A stretch of DNA of 64,000 bases. Origin: Tricholomella constricta. Lineage: Eukaryota; Basidiomycota; Agaricomycetes; Agaricales; Lyophyllaceae. Location of the stretch: the NCBI GenBank assembly GCA_013368375.1, contig JAACJP010000004.1, forward strand, positions 1,178,001 through 1,242,000, read 5' to 3'. A program made the translations under genes and the position numbers. Shown here in pieces: positions 35,201-45,491 of the stretch. The notes below the pieces were generated by a model. It was not told the origin of the DNA. It ran no database searches and saw only the letters and a list, made by a program, of their open reading frames with translations. How positions within the stretch are numbered: the stretch's first letter is position 1; each line of letters begins with the position of its first letter.

Positions 35201-38200
35201 GGATTTGACAAAATATTTGGTAACCCAGCAAAAGAGCGGATTCTACTCAAAGCCTGCCGTGATAAGTGCTCGAACGCCCGAAATCAGATGCGAAAATGGG
35301 TATGTCATGTTTCGAACTGTCGTATCCTTATTCTTATCATCTACAAGGCATATAAAACTATCAAGGATCCCAAGGTCAAATGCAACCTCGAGAAGGCGAC
35401 ACTTCTTTTGGCCGAAAAGCTCAAGCGCGGAGGGCCAGGAACTTCTCTTCACTACAGCCACCAGTTGCATCTCGCCGTTTTGGTAAGGATTGTCCATTGC
35501 ATTGTTAGTGGTCCTGTTACTAAACAATATCAATAGCGCTGCTTCGCATGGACCTATTACGAAGCCCTCGGTGCTCCAAGTCCTGATTTGGACACGGAAG
35601 ATGATGAGGACGACGAGGACGATGAAGATTCAGTAGAATCACCAGATGTTTCTGCTCCATCTCGCAAGCGCAGGAAGAAACTACATTTCTGGAAGGCATA
35701 TGACAAGCATTGGCAAGACCTAATCAAAGCTAATGGGGAGGACATGTCGTCTGTTGTGTGGCAGCAGTGAGTCAACCAATAGGACTTCTGAGTTGGTAGT
35801 AATTGGAGTTCAGGTATTATAATGGCCTCATTCAACGTGACGTTCGGCTGTGGGGACAATTGACTGGACGCCTCCTGCCCAGTCTTCCGGTCATATATAC
35901 AAGCACGGACTCTGCAACGACTGCAAGCTCAATCTTCAGTGAGGGACGAAGATCCTCGTCATCTCATGTTGTTCCTCACCCTTCGCCACGGACGAGCTCG
36001 CCCAATCAAACCTGGCCTAACGCTGCCAACCATTCCCTCCCCATGAGAAACTCAACACCGTCTCATCAAAACTTGCACTCGAGCATTTTTTCTGGTTACC
36101 CGTCCTCCAGTCCATCGCCCTTGCCCCAACCGAGCCACACACCGCTAACTCAGACCTCTGAGACACCATACCCTTTTCCTTCTTCTCAACGCAGTTCTTA
36201 CCTGTTTCCGCATACCTCGAATAGTCTCAATGGGTGGGGAAGTGTCACGGGCTCTACTTCTAACACCCCAACCTCCCAAATTTCGTCGGGGGCATCCAAC
36301 AGAATGAGCGCACTCATGAATCCCGTATAATAACTATGTCCTGCGCACGTTCCGTCAACGTGCCGACAATGAAGAATTAGACGATGTACTCCGATTCAGT
36401 TTTGTCTAAAATTCATATTAATTTCTGAAGAATCCTAATATCATACCATTTCCTATCTGACTTATGATGTCGCTTCAGCATTGTTTTCCATTCAACAGCG
36501 AGCGGTGGAGCCAATGCCCACCAATTCTGCAGGAACCAGCGTCGCGCCTCCAAGTGGTCACGTGTCGCTCCCGTGAGCACATGTTGAACTTGGCCACATT
36601 TCTTTTTCATGGTTCTTCCCAACCGTCAACATTGCCCTCTCTCGCCGGTCACTCCTTGTTGCCGCTTGCACTCGGTTTCTCTGTGCTATTATTCTCTGCT
36701 TGACCAGCTGCCTTGCCTCGACATGCCCATGGCTTTCGTAAGGTTGGGGGCACTCTGCAGGGCCTCATCGACTTCTACCAGGATTTAACCACCCGCATCT
36801 CGGCTCCTTCGGATTCTGTAGCCTCACTTAGCTTACCCATTGCTCTTTCCTTGCCACTCTTCTCTTCTTGGTGTGCTGACTTGACTCCTCGGCAGGCAGA
36901 GAGGCCTTGTGATAAAAGGTGTGCATCCTCTTAGCTTTATCAGTGGGCGCCCCTTTTCATTTCAAAAACAGTGAACAGGAAGGCTTGACATTGGTCAAAG
37001 GTCAGTATATGTTATGATTATCATTTCCTTTGCTCACAGTCTTCTCTCTTTACAGGCAGCGCGATGACCGTTTCTCATGGTAAGAAATGATCCATGTCTC
37101 GATGAAATACACGCTAAACTACTTGCCAGGTCTCTACTCTCCCTTCACTCCATCGCACAACCCTTGTAAGGGTCACACCATATTTGCCCCCACCCCCCCC
37201 AACCCCCCGGTAAGTCATAGTTGCCTGTTCAAGAACCCCATCTCATTCATATTCAACAGATTTCTGGCCAATGTACCCCGCTGCGTTCATTACCATGGTG
37301 AGTCATAGTTTCTGTTTGAGGAACTCATTCTCACTCGAACTTGACAGCTATGGTGCTTTTCTTCACCAAACACCCTCACAACTCGGCAGAACTTGTTGTC
37401 AATTAACGCAGAAGGTGGCACCCTTAAGTTATTTCATTTTCTCTGTAATGTTACCTATCTGTGTATATCAATATATTTTATTTTTTCTATCTTACAAGTA
37501 CACCTGAGGGTAGAGAAAAGGAACGCCAAAAGCGTATACCAGGCCGTAGCGACCATTTTCGGTGGTTGACCTCACGTGCTAAACTTAGGTTGAACCTGGA
37601 TTCAGGCGCCAGATGGTCTCCACGCCATCAATCCTGGGTTTGTCTTGCTCGTGGCAAGCTCGTTGTGGCCGTGGTCCGGATTGCGATCACCTCAGGCAAC
37701 GCTAAATCCAGGATCACCGCAATCTATTCCCCAGCTGTGTATCACCCATGGTTCTCCTACCGGACCTCCCTGCACCAACCTCCCCCATCAAAAGATGATC
37801 ATTACAGAAGCCTTTTTCTCCAGGCCTCTTCGCCATCCGCAGATCATATCGCGGCATTTGAAAAGCTGTTCCCTTCGCTACCCGATCCCGTACCCCTTGC
37901 CGACGTCCTTTCGGAGCTGCGTAGCAACCTCGAGGCATTTCCGCAGGCGATGTTGGGGGAGGTCGGATTGGACCGTGTATTTCGTGTTCCCTTCGATTAC
38001 TACGCGGAACAGCGCCGGTTGACTCCATTCGTTGTTCCCTTCGATCACCAGTTGGCCATCTTGGAGGCACAGCTTGACCTCGCGGCTGAGCTAGGCCGCA
38101 ATGTCAGTTTTCACAGCGTCAAGTCCCAGCTCGTTACCCAGGACCTCTTGGCTAGGATGCAAGCTAAGCACAAGGACAAATGGTCGCGCATCAGTATCGA

Positions 38201-38590
38201 CTTGCACAGCTGTGGGGTGAGCCCCGAAACGTGGCGAGATATCGAGGCATGACATCGGTTTCTTGCGCATACTGACCTGCTCACAAGCATCCCCAGAAAA
38301 AGCACCGAAACGTATTTCTATCGCTCTCTACAGTCATAAACAGTCGCTCGCCGAATCACAGGGCTTTGATAGCAGCCTGTTCACCGAACCGACTCCTCGT
38401 TGAATCCGACTTCCACGATATTGACCACTGTACCCAGCGGACATGGGACATGATCAAAATCGTTGCTGATGTCAGGGGCTGGCCTCTAGAAATGGAATGG
38501 ATCGATAACTTGGAGGAGAAGGACTGGGGCACTGTCAGGAGGCTGGAAAGCAATTGGTTCGCATTCAAAGCAGGCAACCATGGATCATAG
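29294..38590 (+). CDS. TatD-family metal-dependent nuclease/hydrolase (Scn1-like), first intron enlarged by a transposon
   Basis: Three exons join in frame: 29294-29453, 37735-38246 and 38288-38590, giving 324 residues. Exon 1 carries the H-x-H metal motif (MTVHCHPTDSP) and ends ...KVVPCFG; exon 2 resumes at VYHPWFSY, exactly where TatD proteins continue. Exon 2 has the metal-binding Glu (GEVGLDR), a His (VSFHSVKSQ) and LHSCGVSPETW. Exon 3 has the final Asp (LLVESDFHDID). The HxH and the remaining ligands are therefore encoded more than 8 kb apart. The first intron runs gtcagcg...ccccag (29454-37734), far above the usual 50 nt, because it contains a two-gene transposon. The second intron (38247-38287) appears to use a GC donor. 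TatD enzymes are exonucleases or related hydrolases; Scn1 is the fission yeast Cut9-interacting homologue. Splicing of the long intron is unproven. Confidence 0.85.
30017..34373 (+). CDS. DDE-like transposase of the KDZ/Plavaka-type class, apparently intact
   Basis: About 13 exons, all of which could be joined in frame by eye. Near the N-terminus a zinc-finger-like segment reads WRCTICKDTAW...RHEQIQKH (two Cys, two His). A long region follows with EEPWQAKRWLEEIDP, then TPMIRIGQQDYYTFEPAKL and VPERWFTRH. The presumed catalytic core has PIWLYCDDTSGN, WNKHNSFLFTSAGLPR, NIAPPLEMLDGI, MLGDNPMQSELACHIGL with FFCRNCWVKG, and later GLDPHQDTPVEILHVIL and GPAILFATEGFEAFNAVIRNHS, which supplies a late Glu. 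This order (early Asp, Cys knuckle after the GDNP segment, late Glu) is like Plavaka and KDZ transposases, to which I assign it only at class level. After NVQHNCAANHC the protein ends in a GRG-rich tail. The start Met is a best guess. Confidence 0.75.
34507..36330 (+). CDS. Uncharacterised partner ORF of the transposon
   Basis: It begins 133 bp after the transposase stop on the same strand. Roughly seven exons encode MSLFQFSPRSPSS..., a charged helical middle (LTRKAKALKSWCDRLANTL, QYLAFKETLDEVKEVI, DFMFNPSRTKYMVVHHELI, GFDKIFGNPAKERILLKAC), then an acidic run (DTEDDEDDEDDED) followed by a basic RKRRKKLHFW patch that could be a nuclear localisation signal. A further conserved-looking part follows (WKAYDKHWQDLIKANGEDM, YYNGLIQRDVRLWGQL), then a Ser/Thr/Pro-rich tail of over 100 residues. 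No known domain was recognised. Its position and intact splicing suggest it is part of the element, for example a DNA-binding or regulatory accessory protein. That role is inference. Confidence 0.65.
36331..37734. other. 3' flank of the transposon plus remaining TatD intron
   Basis: 1.4 kb with only short frames of no recognisable family. It includes a C-homopolymer-rich spot near 37188-37208 and an AT-rich patch at 37440-37500. The last part, up to the CCCCAG acceptor at 37729-37734, must be original TatD intron, but the exact junction with the element was not resolved. Confidence 0.45.
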
Positions 38591-38680
38591 ATTCTCTCGC
38601 GCATTTTGCAATGTAATATAGTCCCTCGTACCAACGAGACAGATGTTGACCATGAATAGAAGAGATCGAGTTGAAAGAAG

Positions 38681-39619
38681 CTAATTCCACATATAGGTCA
38701 AAATAATGATAATGCTGACGCCAATGACTGTGCCCAATATAATCGAGTCTCTTCGCCGCCGAGATCGAATCATCCCAATAACATTGTTGATGCCAGGCAT
38801 GGTATCTGGGCAGAAAGGTTCGTCAGTTAATTATGGTATACTAAAATCGCAAAAACATACTCAAAACGCCCATCATGCGAGTATTAATCCCAGAAAGGGA
38901 TGTGCGCTGTCGAGCGAACTCGGAACGCGTTTCGTAGGCTTGCCTAGATAAAGCAAATAGATGAATAGTGCGGAAGTAATGATATTGGACGTGGCGTACT
39001 CGAGTACATCGTCCGTCATTCTATGAGAGCTGTCAATCCTGCTTCGTTCTGCGAGTAACGAGTCTGCTGCTGAAGATTTGTAGGCGCTGATCGAATCTCG
39101 TTAGCAGGGCAAGGGGGGCTGTACGGATACCTATGCTTACTCGATGTCATTCCGCACCCCGCTAAGCAGGTTCGCCTGGTCAAGAGCATTCTTCACGCTG
39201 GTCTAATACACGTAAGCAATTGTTGAAGTGAGTTTGCACGGCTGGCGTACCTTTGTCCGCCGAAGTTCGCGTGCATTGTCCTGGAATACCTCTCGATGTC
39301 TCTGAACTGCTCTGAGCATAGACTGGGACATCAAGTCGGGGGTGTTAGACAGCGTCCCAAGGTGTTCGTTGATGTCCTCTAGCTACTGACGAGGTAAGCC
39401 ACGACGGGCCAGGCGACGGGGTAGAAGACATGCCTTCTCGAGCAGGTCATCGAGCTCTGTTTCGAGGTCCTTCCATCGTTCGGCAGAGCCGGTAGCCTCG
39501 ACATCGTTGTTGTTGCGGGATATGGAGGCAGCGAGCTGGGAGTAGGAGGTGAGCTTTGTGTCGAAGAGGTTCTCGAGCGTTCTGCACTGTCGATGAAGCT
39601 GTTCGTAGTCGCTCATCAT
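38681..39619 (-). CDS. GOS1: Golgi Qb-SNARE Gos1/GS28
   Basis: About 220 residues in five or so exons. It starts at 39619 (MMSDYEQLHRQCRTLENLF; the second Met is equally likely). The N-terminal helices carry WKDLETELDDLLEK and LEDINEHL, and RHREVFQDNARELRRTK marks the GS28 family. The SNARE motif lies in SLLAERSRIDSSHRMTDDVLEQAYETR, followed by TRMMGVLNTMPGINNVIGMI. A basic cluster RSRRRRDS and a single C-terminal anchor (IILGTVIGVSIIIILTYMW) complete it; the stop is TAG at 38681-38683. Gos1 forms a Q-SNARE complex with Sed5 and Ykt6 for intra-Golgi and endosome-to-Golgi fusion. The first intron (39383-39433) has a GC donor (AAG/gcatgt). The 3' end is 90 bp from the TatD stop in a convergent arrangement. 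Confidence 0.9.
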
Positions 39620-39741
39620 GTGGTTGAGCTTCGGCAATTCCCGAGTCCACGCATGTGGTCGGCCGTGACGTCACCGATCGCGCGCCAGGATGATGAGGCC
39701 CACCATGCAGACGCGCTATAAAGCCAGCCCCTCCTTCGACA
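39620..39741. promoter_or_regulatory. Compact divergent promoter with CRE site and TATA box
   Basis: Only 122 bases separate the GOS1 start (minus) from the next gene (plus). The region contains a perfect palindromic TGACGTCA at 39666-39673, the binding site of CREB/ATF-type bZIP factors, and TATAAA at 39717-39722, 20 bp upstream of the plus-strand ATG. Confidence 0.5.
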
Positions 39742-40535
39742 ATGACCATCCTCATCCGCCGTCTTGTCACCCAACTCCACCGCAGAATGTCCTCCTCCCT
39801 CAACGCATCTGGCCTTAACCCCTCCCAGTCCAAGGCTCTCAAAGAGCGAAGTGCTCACCCTCATGAGGCAAAGATCATCCAGTCCATCAAGGAGGTATAA
39901 ATCTCATCTCCCACATGTTGCTTTTACTGACATGCTCTCAAGATGTACTCTTGTTCTCCGACAGACGTAAGTCGTGAAATCAACTGAACACAACTTGACC
40001 AACGTGTTTCCTTCACTCAGAGCACATTCGACATCTACACCGAGAATGCCGTCTTCCATGATCCCGTTGGCATAGCTAAAGGTGTTACCTCCATTCGTGC
40101 TCAGTTCCTGGGTCTCGCAAAAGTTTGTCTTCGCTCCCAACGTTCACATCATGCTCATCTCGACTAGATTTTTTCACATGCGGACATCCCCAAGTTTCGC
40201 ATCCTCGAGAATCCGCCGCACCTGCCTGCGAACACAATGCTTATAGATCAAGACGTCGCTTACTTCCGTGACGCGAAGGCTTCCTCACCAACCAAGGTAT
40301 GTATAGTGCATATATACAGGAAGCCGGCGACGATCTCACCGCTGTCTTGCAGACACTTAATTCACTCCTCACACTCAAGCTCAACGACTCGCACCTTGTC
40401 ACCAGCCACGAAGAGCAATGGAATCACGAGAAGTCCTCCACTAGCGATGATGGATTTTTCGGCATGCTCAACGAGCAGCGCAAGAAGCTTACCGCCAGCT
40501 TGACCGACACCATAGTCGGCAAACCCAAGATTTGA
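39742..40535 (+). CDS. NTF2/SnoaL-like fold protein, function unknown
   Basis: About 190 residues in five or six exons. Exon 1 (39742-39894) starts MTILIRRLVTQLHRR, a basic, non-acidic leader that could be mitochondrial, followed by an internal Met (MSSSLNASGL). A 24-nt exon (39943-39966, MYSCSPTD) is needed to keep the frame. The next exon has STFDIYTENAVFHDPVGIAKGV and IRAQFLGL, the pattern of NTF2-like domains in which a helix bearing tyrosine is followed by the FxDP strand. Later come PKFRILENPP, TMLIDQDVAYF and a charged C-terminal helix. Fungal proteins of this kind are annotated only by fold; no enzymatic residue can be assigned. It converges with the Lgl homologue, 70 bp apart. Confidence 0.75.
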
Positions 40536-40605
40536 GGTTGTTTCGGTGGATAAGTAGTACTATACATGAATTGATACAGTTCCCAGTCCGTGACCCCTTG
40601 TACAT

Positions 40606-43600
40606 TTATAATCCGAACCATGATTTTGCCGTTTGCTGCGTAGCGAGTCGTTTAGCTTGCGAGACCATGTTCTTGCTTCCCTCCTCGAGCGCGTTGAAGC
40701 GCTCCTCCAGATCACTAAGCACTTGTCTAGATGGACTGTAAGTGGGCTGTGTCGCGTAGAAGAACCTGAAAGACTTTTACCCGCGTTCATTCAACGCCGA
40801 CGAGATGCGGCTATATAGGTTGGACTGCGTGGCAGCAGCAGCAGCAGCCACACCTGATGCTCCTGCTGCTAGATCTGTTCCGCTTAAAAAATCTCGCTGT
40901 TGTCGTTCGGGCTGTGGTATTGGCCTGTCCGGGCCTCCGACTGCCAAAAGAGAATTTGAATTACAACACGAAGGATAAGTGATGATCACACATACGCAAT
41001 TCGTCCAATTGCGTGCCTGTCATTGACTGGTTGAAGGGGAACCACGACCCTAACTGCAACAACGACGCTGGGCCTGCCGAGACAGGCTGTGGCGCAACCG
41101 GGACTACAGGCTTCGTGCTGAGAAAATCAATATCGGGTGGCTCGTAAACTCTGCGGATATCGAACAGGGTGCCATATGTTGCTTGGTCTATCGTTCCCGA
41201 GGAGTGTGGAGTCCATGCAACAAAGTCACCCGTTTCGTCAAGGGTGAGGGACCTGAAGAAGGGTTGTGTAATCAAATAATGGAAAATTTAGAACGACTAA
41301 CGAGGATGAGACGGGTGGTAGCTTCAATTTTAGCATATATTCGAGTTGAGGGAGCGAATACACGAGAGCATCATGTCGATCCGTTGTCACGACCAACACA
41401 TGGGATCCTAGAACGGCCAGAGTGCATTATTAAATGACGTAAATGGCAGGAGACTCAACTCACCCAGCTTTTCCACGATTTGCACCCCCTGTATTGTGCC
41501 AACCTTGCTGCCCCAATCGACCTTCCCAATTCGCTCCCCATTGAGATTAGCAAAGCATCGCGCTCCCTTCGTGCCAACCATCACCAGTACAGGCGGCGTT
41601 TTCTGTCCGTAACCAGCTCCAGCGAGACGGGATCGATTCGCTGTCACTCCGGCACCGGATTTGCTATCAATGACAAAGGCGCCTCGGGGCAGTACCTGTG
41701 AGACTCCGCCGTCTGCCGTTATTGGCCCTTCGCAGACCCATGATTGAGTGGAAGAGTCCGTCTGCGTGAGAGTATAGATCTGGTATTGCCCCGATGCCCT
41801 CATGGCCACTAGCCGGACGCGTTGTTCGGGGTCTGGTAAAAGTTGCATCAATACTGTCTGTTAGGTGTACTCATTGAAAGATTGGAACCTTTAACAACCT
41901 CGCTTATGGTCCAGAGCAACGAGGTCACCGGATCGGAGTCGGCGCGGCCTGAAATGAGGCCTCCTGCGACTTTGCCTCTGGTAAGCTTCCCATCGACATA
42001 CCGAAAGGCTACCTGGGGACCACGCATATTGACAATATACAGGACATTGTGATACGCCACAGCTACGAACCCTGGAGAGCGGAAGACAAGTCAATTCGTG
42101 CAACATGCGATGACAGCCATAATGTCCGCACCGATGTCTGATACTGCACACGCCTCACTAGGGCCTTTTTTTGGATTAAGCATGAAGTATGGGGAGAACC
42201 CACGATAATTTGGTATATGGCTCAGAATGATGAGCTCTTCATCGGGTAAGTCCCTATACGAGGAGACATTCCGAGGACCAGAAAGTCGATATAGAATGAC
42301 CTCTCCCGATTGCAACACTACAGTGGTTTCCAAGGCCTCAGTGGCGAAGTGTACAAATTCGATACGAGCATGGTCGATAAGTGTTGACGATGTCCGTCCC
42401 AGCACTACAGAGTCGAGTAGCACGGGCTTCAGATCGATTGTAAGGTCAGGAAGTGAATTCGGAAGGCTTGTTTGAAGAGGTGTCGGCTGCAGACCAATCA
42501 GAAGCTGGGCGCTAGTATCACTGAATTGAACAGTCATGTCGCGATAATGAGTTATAAGAATGCGGTGAGGTTGGTACTGGAGAAATGAATAAGTATCTGA
42601 GCATCGTGAGCATCCTGGGCGTACTTTAGCAATTTTAAGGTCATTGGCCCTAGACTCGATAGCCCAGGCTTGACCACCTTTCAATGGCAAATGAAGCCCT
42701 TCTTCAGTAGTACCCTGGACGAGCGTCTGGTATGTTTCCCGGTTGAGTTTCAGGAGTTGTCCATCCAGAAGGCCAGAACTCCCGTTCAGTAGAGCGGGAG
42801 GGAGCATGAGGCGCCGCGGTTCGTCGCTTTGCTGCAACGATTGTAAGGTATCAGCCAGATCGTCGGCAAGGGACTCCAAGGCATCTTTCTTGGCTTCCAT
42901 CTGTGGCCCAGGAGCGGGGCTCTTTAGATCTTTGACCGTGAATTCAGGTGGTGGATATTGTAAAGCTTCGATTGTCCTGGTGGCACCCTTGCCCTCGGTC
43001 AATAACAGCACAGCGATTGGATCAAAGGTGCCAGCAAAATGGGGACTCTTTTGCGGGATCAGTAGATAATCCTGGACTACGCCTTGAGTGAAGTAGAAGT
43101 AAGATTCCAGTGGATTAAGTGAATCCCGCATGGCCTGTCGCATGACCGGATGGAGGAATGGCTGTTTGGGGTCAATTGAAGTCGAAGCTGGCGGTTCTGG
43201 AGGGTTAAAAGCCGGAAGTTGAATAACTGTAAGGCCAGCCGCTTCGCCTGGGTTAAGGCCTCCAAGTATTGCGAGCGTCGTTTTACCACCTCTAGGATCT
43301 GACGAATTCGAAAAGCCACTCCAAGAAAGTTTGAATATTGGCTCTCGCTCGGCTGGTGGTGCGACTTCAGCCTGCTTCGTCCGAAAAACATGTTCATCGA
43401 GTTTTTCAGCATCGACAGTGTGAACGTCAAGTTCATCGAGCGTTCGAACGAGAAGCGGCGTCTCTTCATCCTCAACGGCCCAGAACGATAAAGAACCATC
43501 GGCATGGCCAACGACGAAGAAATGACCAGCCGGGTGAATGGCCAATGCTGTCACTTCGGGCCTGCGGTAAGTTAAGAGATCCTGCAGGTGGTCCGTGAAC

Positions 43601-44726
43601 ACTGGCGTCTTCAGAAGTGAGGGGTTTCTTACACGGCTGCCATACCCGAAACCCCCGGGGGCTCCAGGTGGCAATACGAGTTCGTACGATCGGACTGTAG
43701 ACCGTTTCGTCTAATTACAATGAGTGCGAGGCGATTGAACAATCGGAAGAACGTACAAGATCTGCAAGAACTACTCCTCCTGCATTATGTCGATTCAGAA
43801 CGTGGAATTGAGGATGAGGCGAGAAATTTAAACTGACCTCCATATGCAACAAACAATCGATTCAAGTCTCTAGGATGTATGACGATCTCTACAGAGATTA
43901 GGCTGAACGAAGGCGACGTTTAGAAGGATTATATAGGCAACAGAAACGATAAAGTACCTTTCTCGGGTTTGTGTATAGGGTACTCCGTTGGCAGATAACT
44001 TATCCTCAGAAGGTTTCCACAGGTTAGGCATAATGTAAGGCGATTTTCGCAGGCATAATAAATCGTAGGTCCTGATTTCTCCGGAGTTCAGGGCAAGGAA
44101 GGCCTGGTGATACCGGTATGAACGCACGCGTACCAGGACCGCGAATTAGAAACGAACGTGTGAATGGCAAGGGGAGAGTGTAAGAGAGCTGTGTGTTGTT
44201 CCGTTGAGCCCGGATTTCGGAACTCGTATGATGTGGCGGGCTCACTTTATCGGGTCAAATCTGGACGATCTTGCAAGCTTTGGCCGACCATAACTCGAAA
44301 GATCCCAAATGTGCAACATGTTACCATCGTCTAAGAGACATCAGATATGGAGAAAGTGCAGTGCGATGAGACAAACAGTCCTGACCGAGACAGGCTAGTT
44401 GGAAAGTTGATGGAGCGAACTGGAGGAACCTGACGCCCACTGGATCAGGTAGTGACAATCGCGTCTCGACTCCAGGGCTCCCAAATATATACACCACTCC
44501 ACCCGCAGTTCCTGGAAGTTGAAGCCTAACGTTGCAGTAGATCAACGTTTTGGAAACACTAGATTAACGCACCAATGGCAAGAAGCCCAGATATTGGTTC
44601 TGTCGCAAGAGTTGTAATATTCAGCGGGTATTCAAAAGTCCTAAGTGATCCGGCTTTCCAGTCATCTGGATCGCGCAAGTCCATAGAAAGATCTATGTAG
44701 ACGACATCGCTGTGTCGGCGGAACAT
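40606..44726 (-). CDS. SRO7: Lgl/Sro7/tomosyn family exocytosis regulator
   Basis: A large multi-exon gene of around 1,100 residues. It starts at 44726 (MFRRHSDVVYIDLS, then LRTFEYPLNITTLATEP and YIFGSPGVE), which is the family's N-terminus. Two WD40 beta-propellers follow, with readable blades such as NMLHIWDLSSYGR, VTALAIHPAGHFFVVGHADGSLSFWAV and VDYVYILDLT-like segments. The C-terminus carries a short R-SNARE-like helix spliced as YSRISSALNERGQ and VLSDLEERFNALEEGSKNM, ending TAKSWFGL; the stop is at 40606-40608. The family binds plasma-membrane Q-SNAREs and Rab/Sec4 to control polarised exocytosis. Yeast Sro7 lacks the R-SNARE helix, animal tomosyn has it, so this product is tomosyn-like. 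The region 40845-40860 includes a short GCA/GCC alanine repeat just before this helix. Confidence 0.87.
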
Positions 44727-45491
44727 ATTGTTGGGCCAAGTGCAACGATGTAGCCTCGACTAAGTCCACTTCCAATAGAACCTGATCATGAAAGGATGAA
44801 TTGGGGAAAAGTCATCACATGATTTTGCTTATGCAATATGGCCAGCTATCATAGTGAAAATAATTAAATGAATAAATAGAAATGTTCATTTGATGGCAGC
44901 GTGGAGAATATAAATTATATCGGTGGATATTGGTATCTTAAAGCTCTGAGAAGGTCAAAAAAGTTTTCGACCACTGCCTGACATCCCTGTGCAAAGGGAT
45001 GTTACGGTTGATCGATTTCTATCATGATACACCTGGTTGTTCCAATTGGGGACCGTGCCAGTATAATATACTCCTCCTCCTCCTCCTCCTCCTAAGAAGA
45101 AACGAGAGAACTATTCAACTCAGCTGTAGCACAGAAAAAGAGGTATATTGAAGGCATACCTTGCTTGCAGTATCAGCGGCGAGCCCCGAGTCGTCGAGCT
45201 GCATTTTGGGAAAATCAAGACGTCTTGGCGGGGGGCCGATTTTGCGATTTTGGGCTCATTGCATTCATCTGATACAGGTTTTGAAAGACAGATAGCAAGA
45301 AGGATCTGTACGGTGAACTTCAGAAACTCTCCTTCCCTTTGCAATTTTTTTTCATCTTACTTTATTTTATAAGTATCGTTTATCCACTTCCGAATCAGCC
45401 CAATCAGTATCGAGCCTACAATCTGAATAATATGCCTAGGAATACAATATGTGTGCATAGAAAGCTACAATAGTCCGGAGTGATTAGCCTG
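44727..45491. promoter_or_regulatory. Intergenic region upstream of the Lgl homologue
   Basis: 765 bases, AT-rich. Contains a perfect trinucleotide microsatellite (CTC/TCC repeat) at 45071-45093 and a small hairpin around 44980-45005 (ACATCCC...GGGATGT). No coding frame with support. Confidence 0.45.
45071..45093. repeat. Trinucleotide microsatellite (CTC)n
   Basis: Seven to eight uninterrupted CTC units in non-coding sequence. Confidence 0.85.

Larger units (their letters stand above)
29900..36400 (+). mobile_element. Two-gene DDE-like DNA transposon nested in the TatD intron
   Basis: The core is defined by two same-strand genes, 30017-34373 and 34507-36330, with no host-like sequence between them. 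The outer limits lie somewhere within 29454-37734, the TatD intron. I could not read a clean terminal inverted repeat or target-site duplication by eye, so the ends given are those of the coding core plus a margin. GC-rich material near 29640-29760 and sequence near 37560-37640 share weak inverted similarity (both contain a CTGGCGC block and a GAACC/TAAAC-like stretch), which might be decayed termini. Insertion in the same orientation as the host gene means host transcription would cross both element genes. Confidence 0.7.

Noticed and set aside
36464..36703. 79-codon ORF downstream of the transposon partner gene
   Set aside because: No motif, ordinary composition, and it lies in the transposon flank or TatD intron.
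29640..37640. Terminal inverted repeats of the transposon
   Set aside because: The only similarity found is short and gapped (a CTGGCGC block and a GAACC/TAAAC stretch). Not enough to fix the ends.
37461..37734. N-terminal extension of the downstream TatD ORF (MYINIFYFFYLTS...)
   Set aside because: It is intron or element sequence read in the same frame; it lacks the HxH motif, which is found at 29294 instead.
44975..45010. Small inverted repeat ACATCCC...GGGATGT as a terminator or RNA
   Set aside because: A 7-bp stem in AT-rich intergenic DNA is expected by chance.
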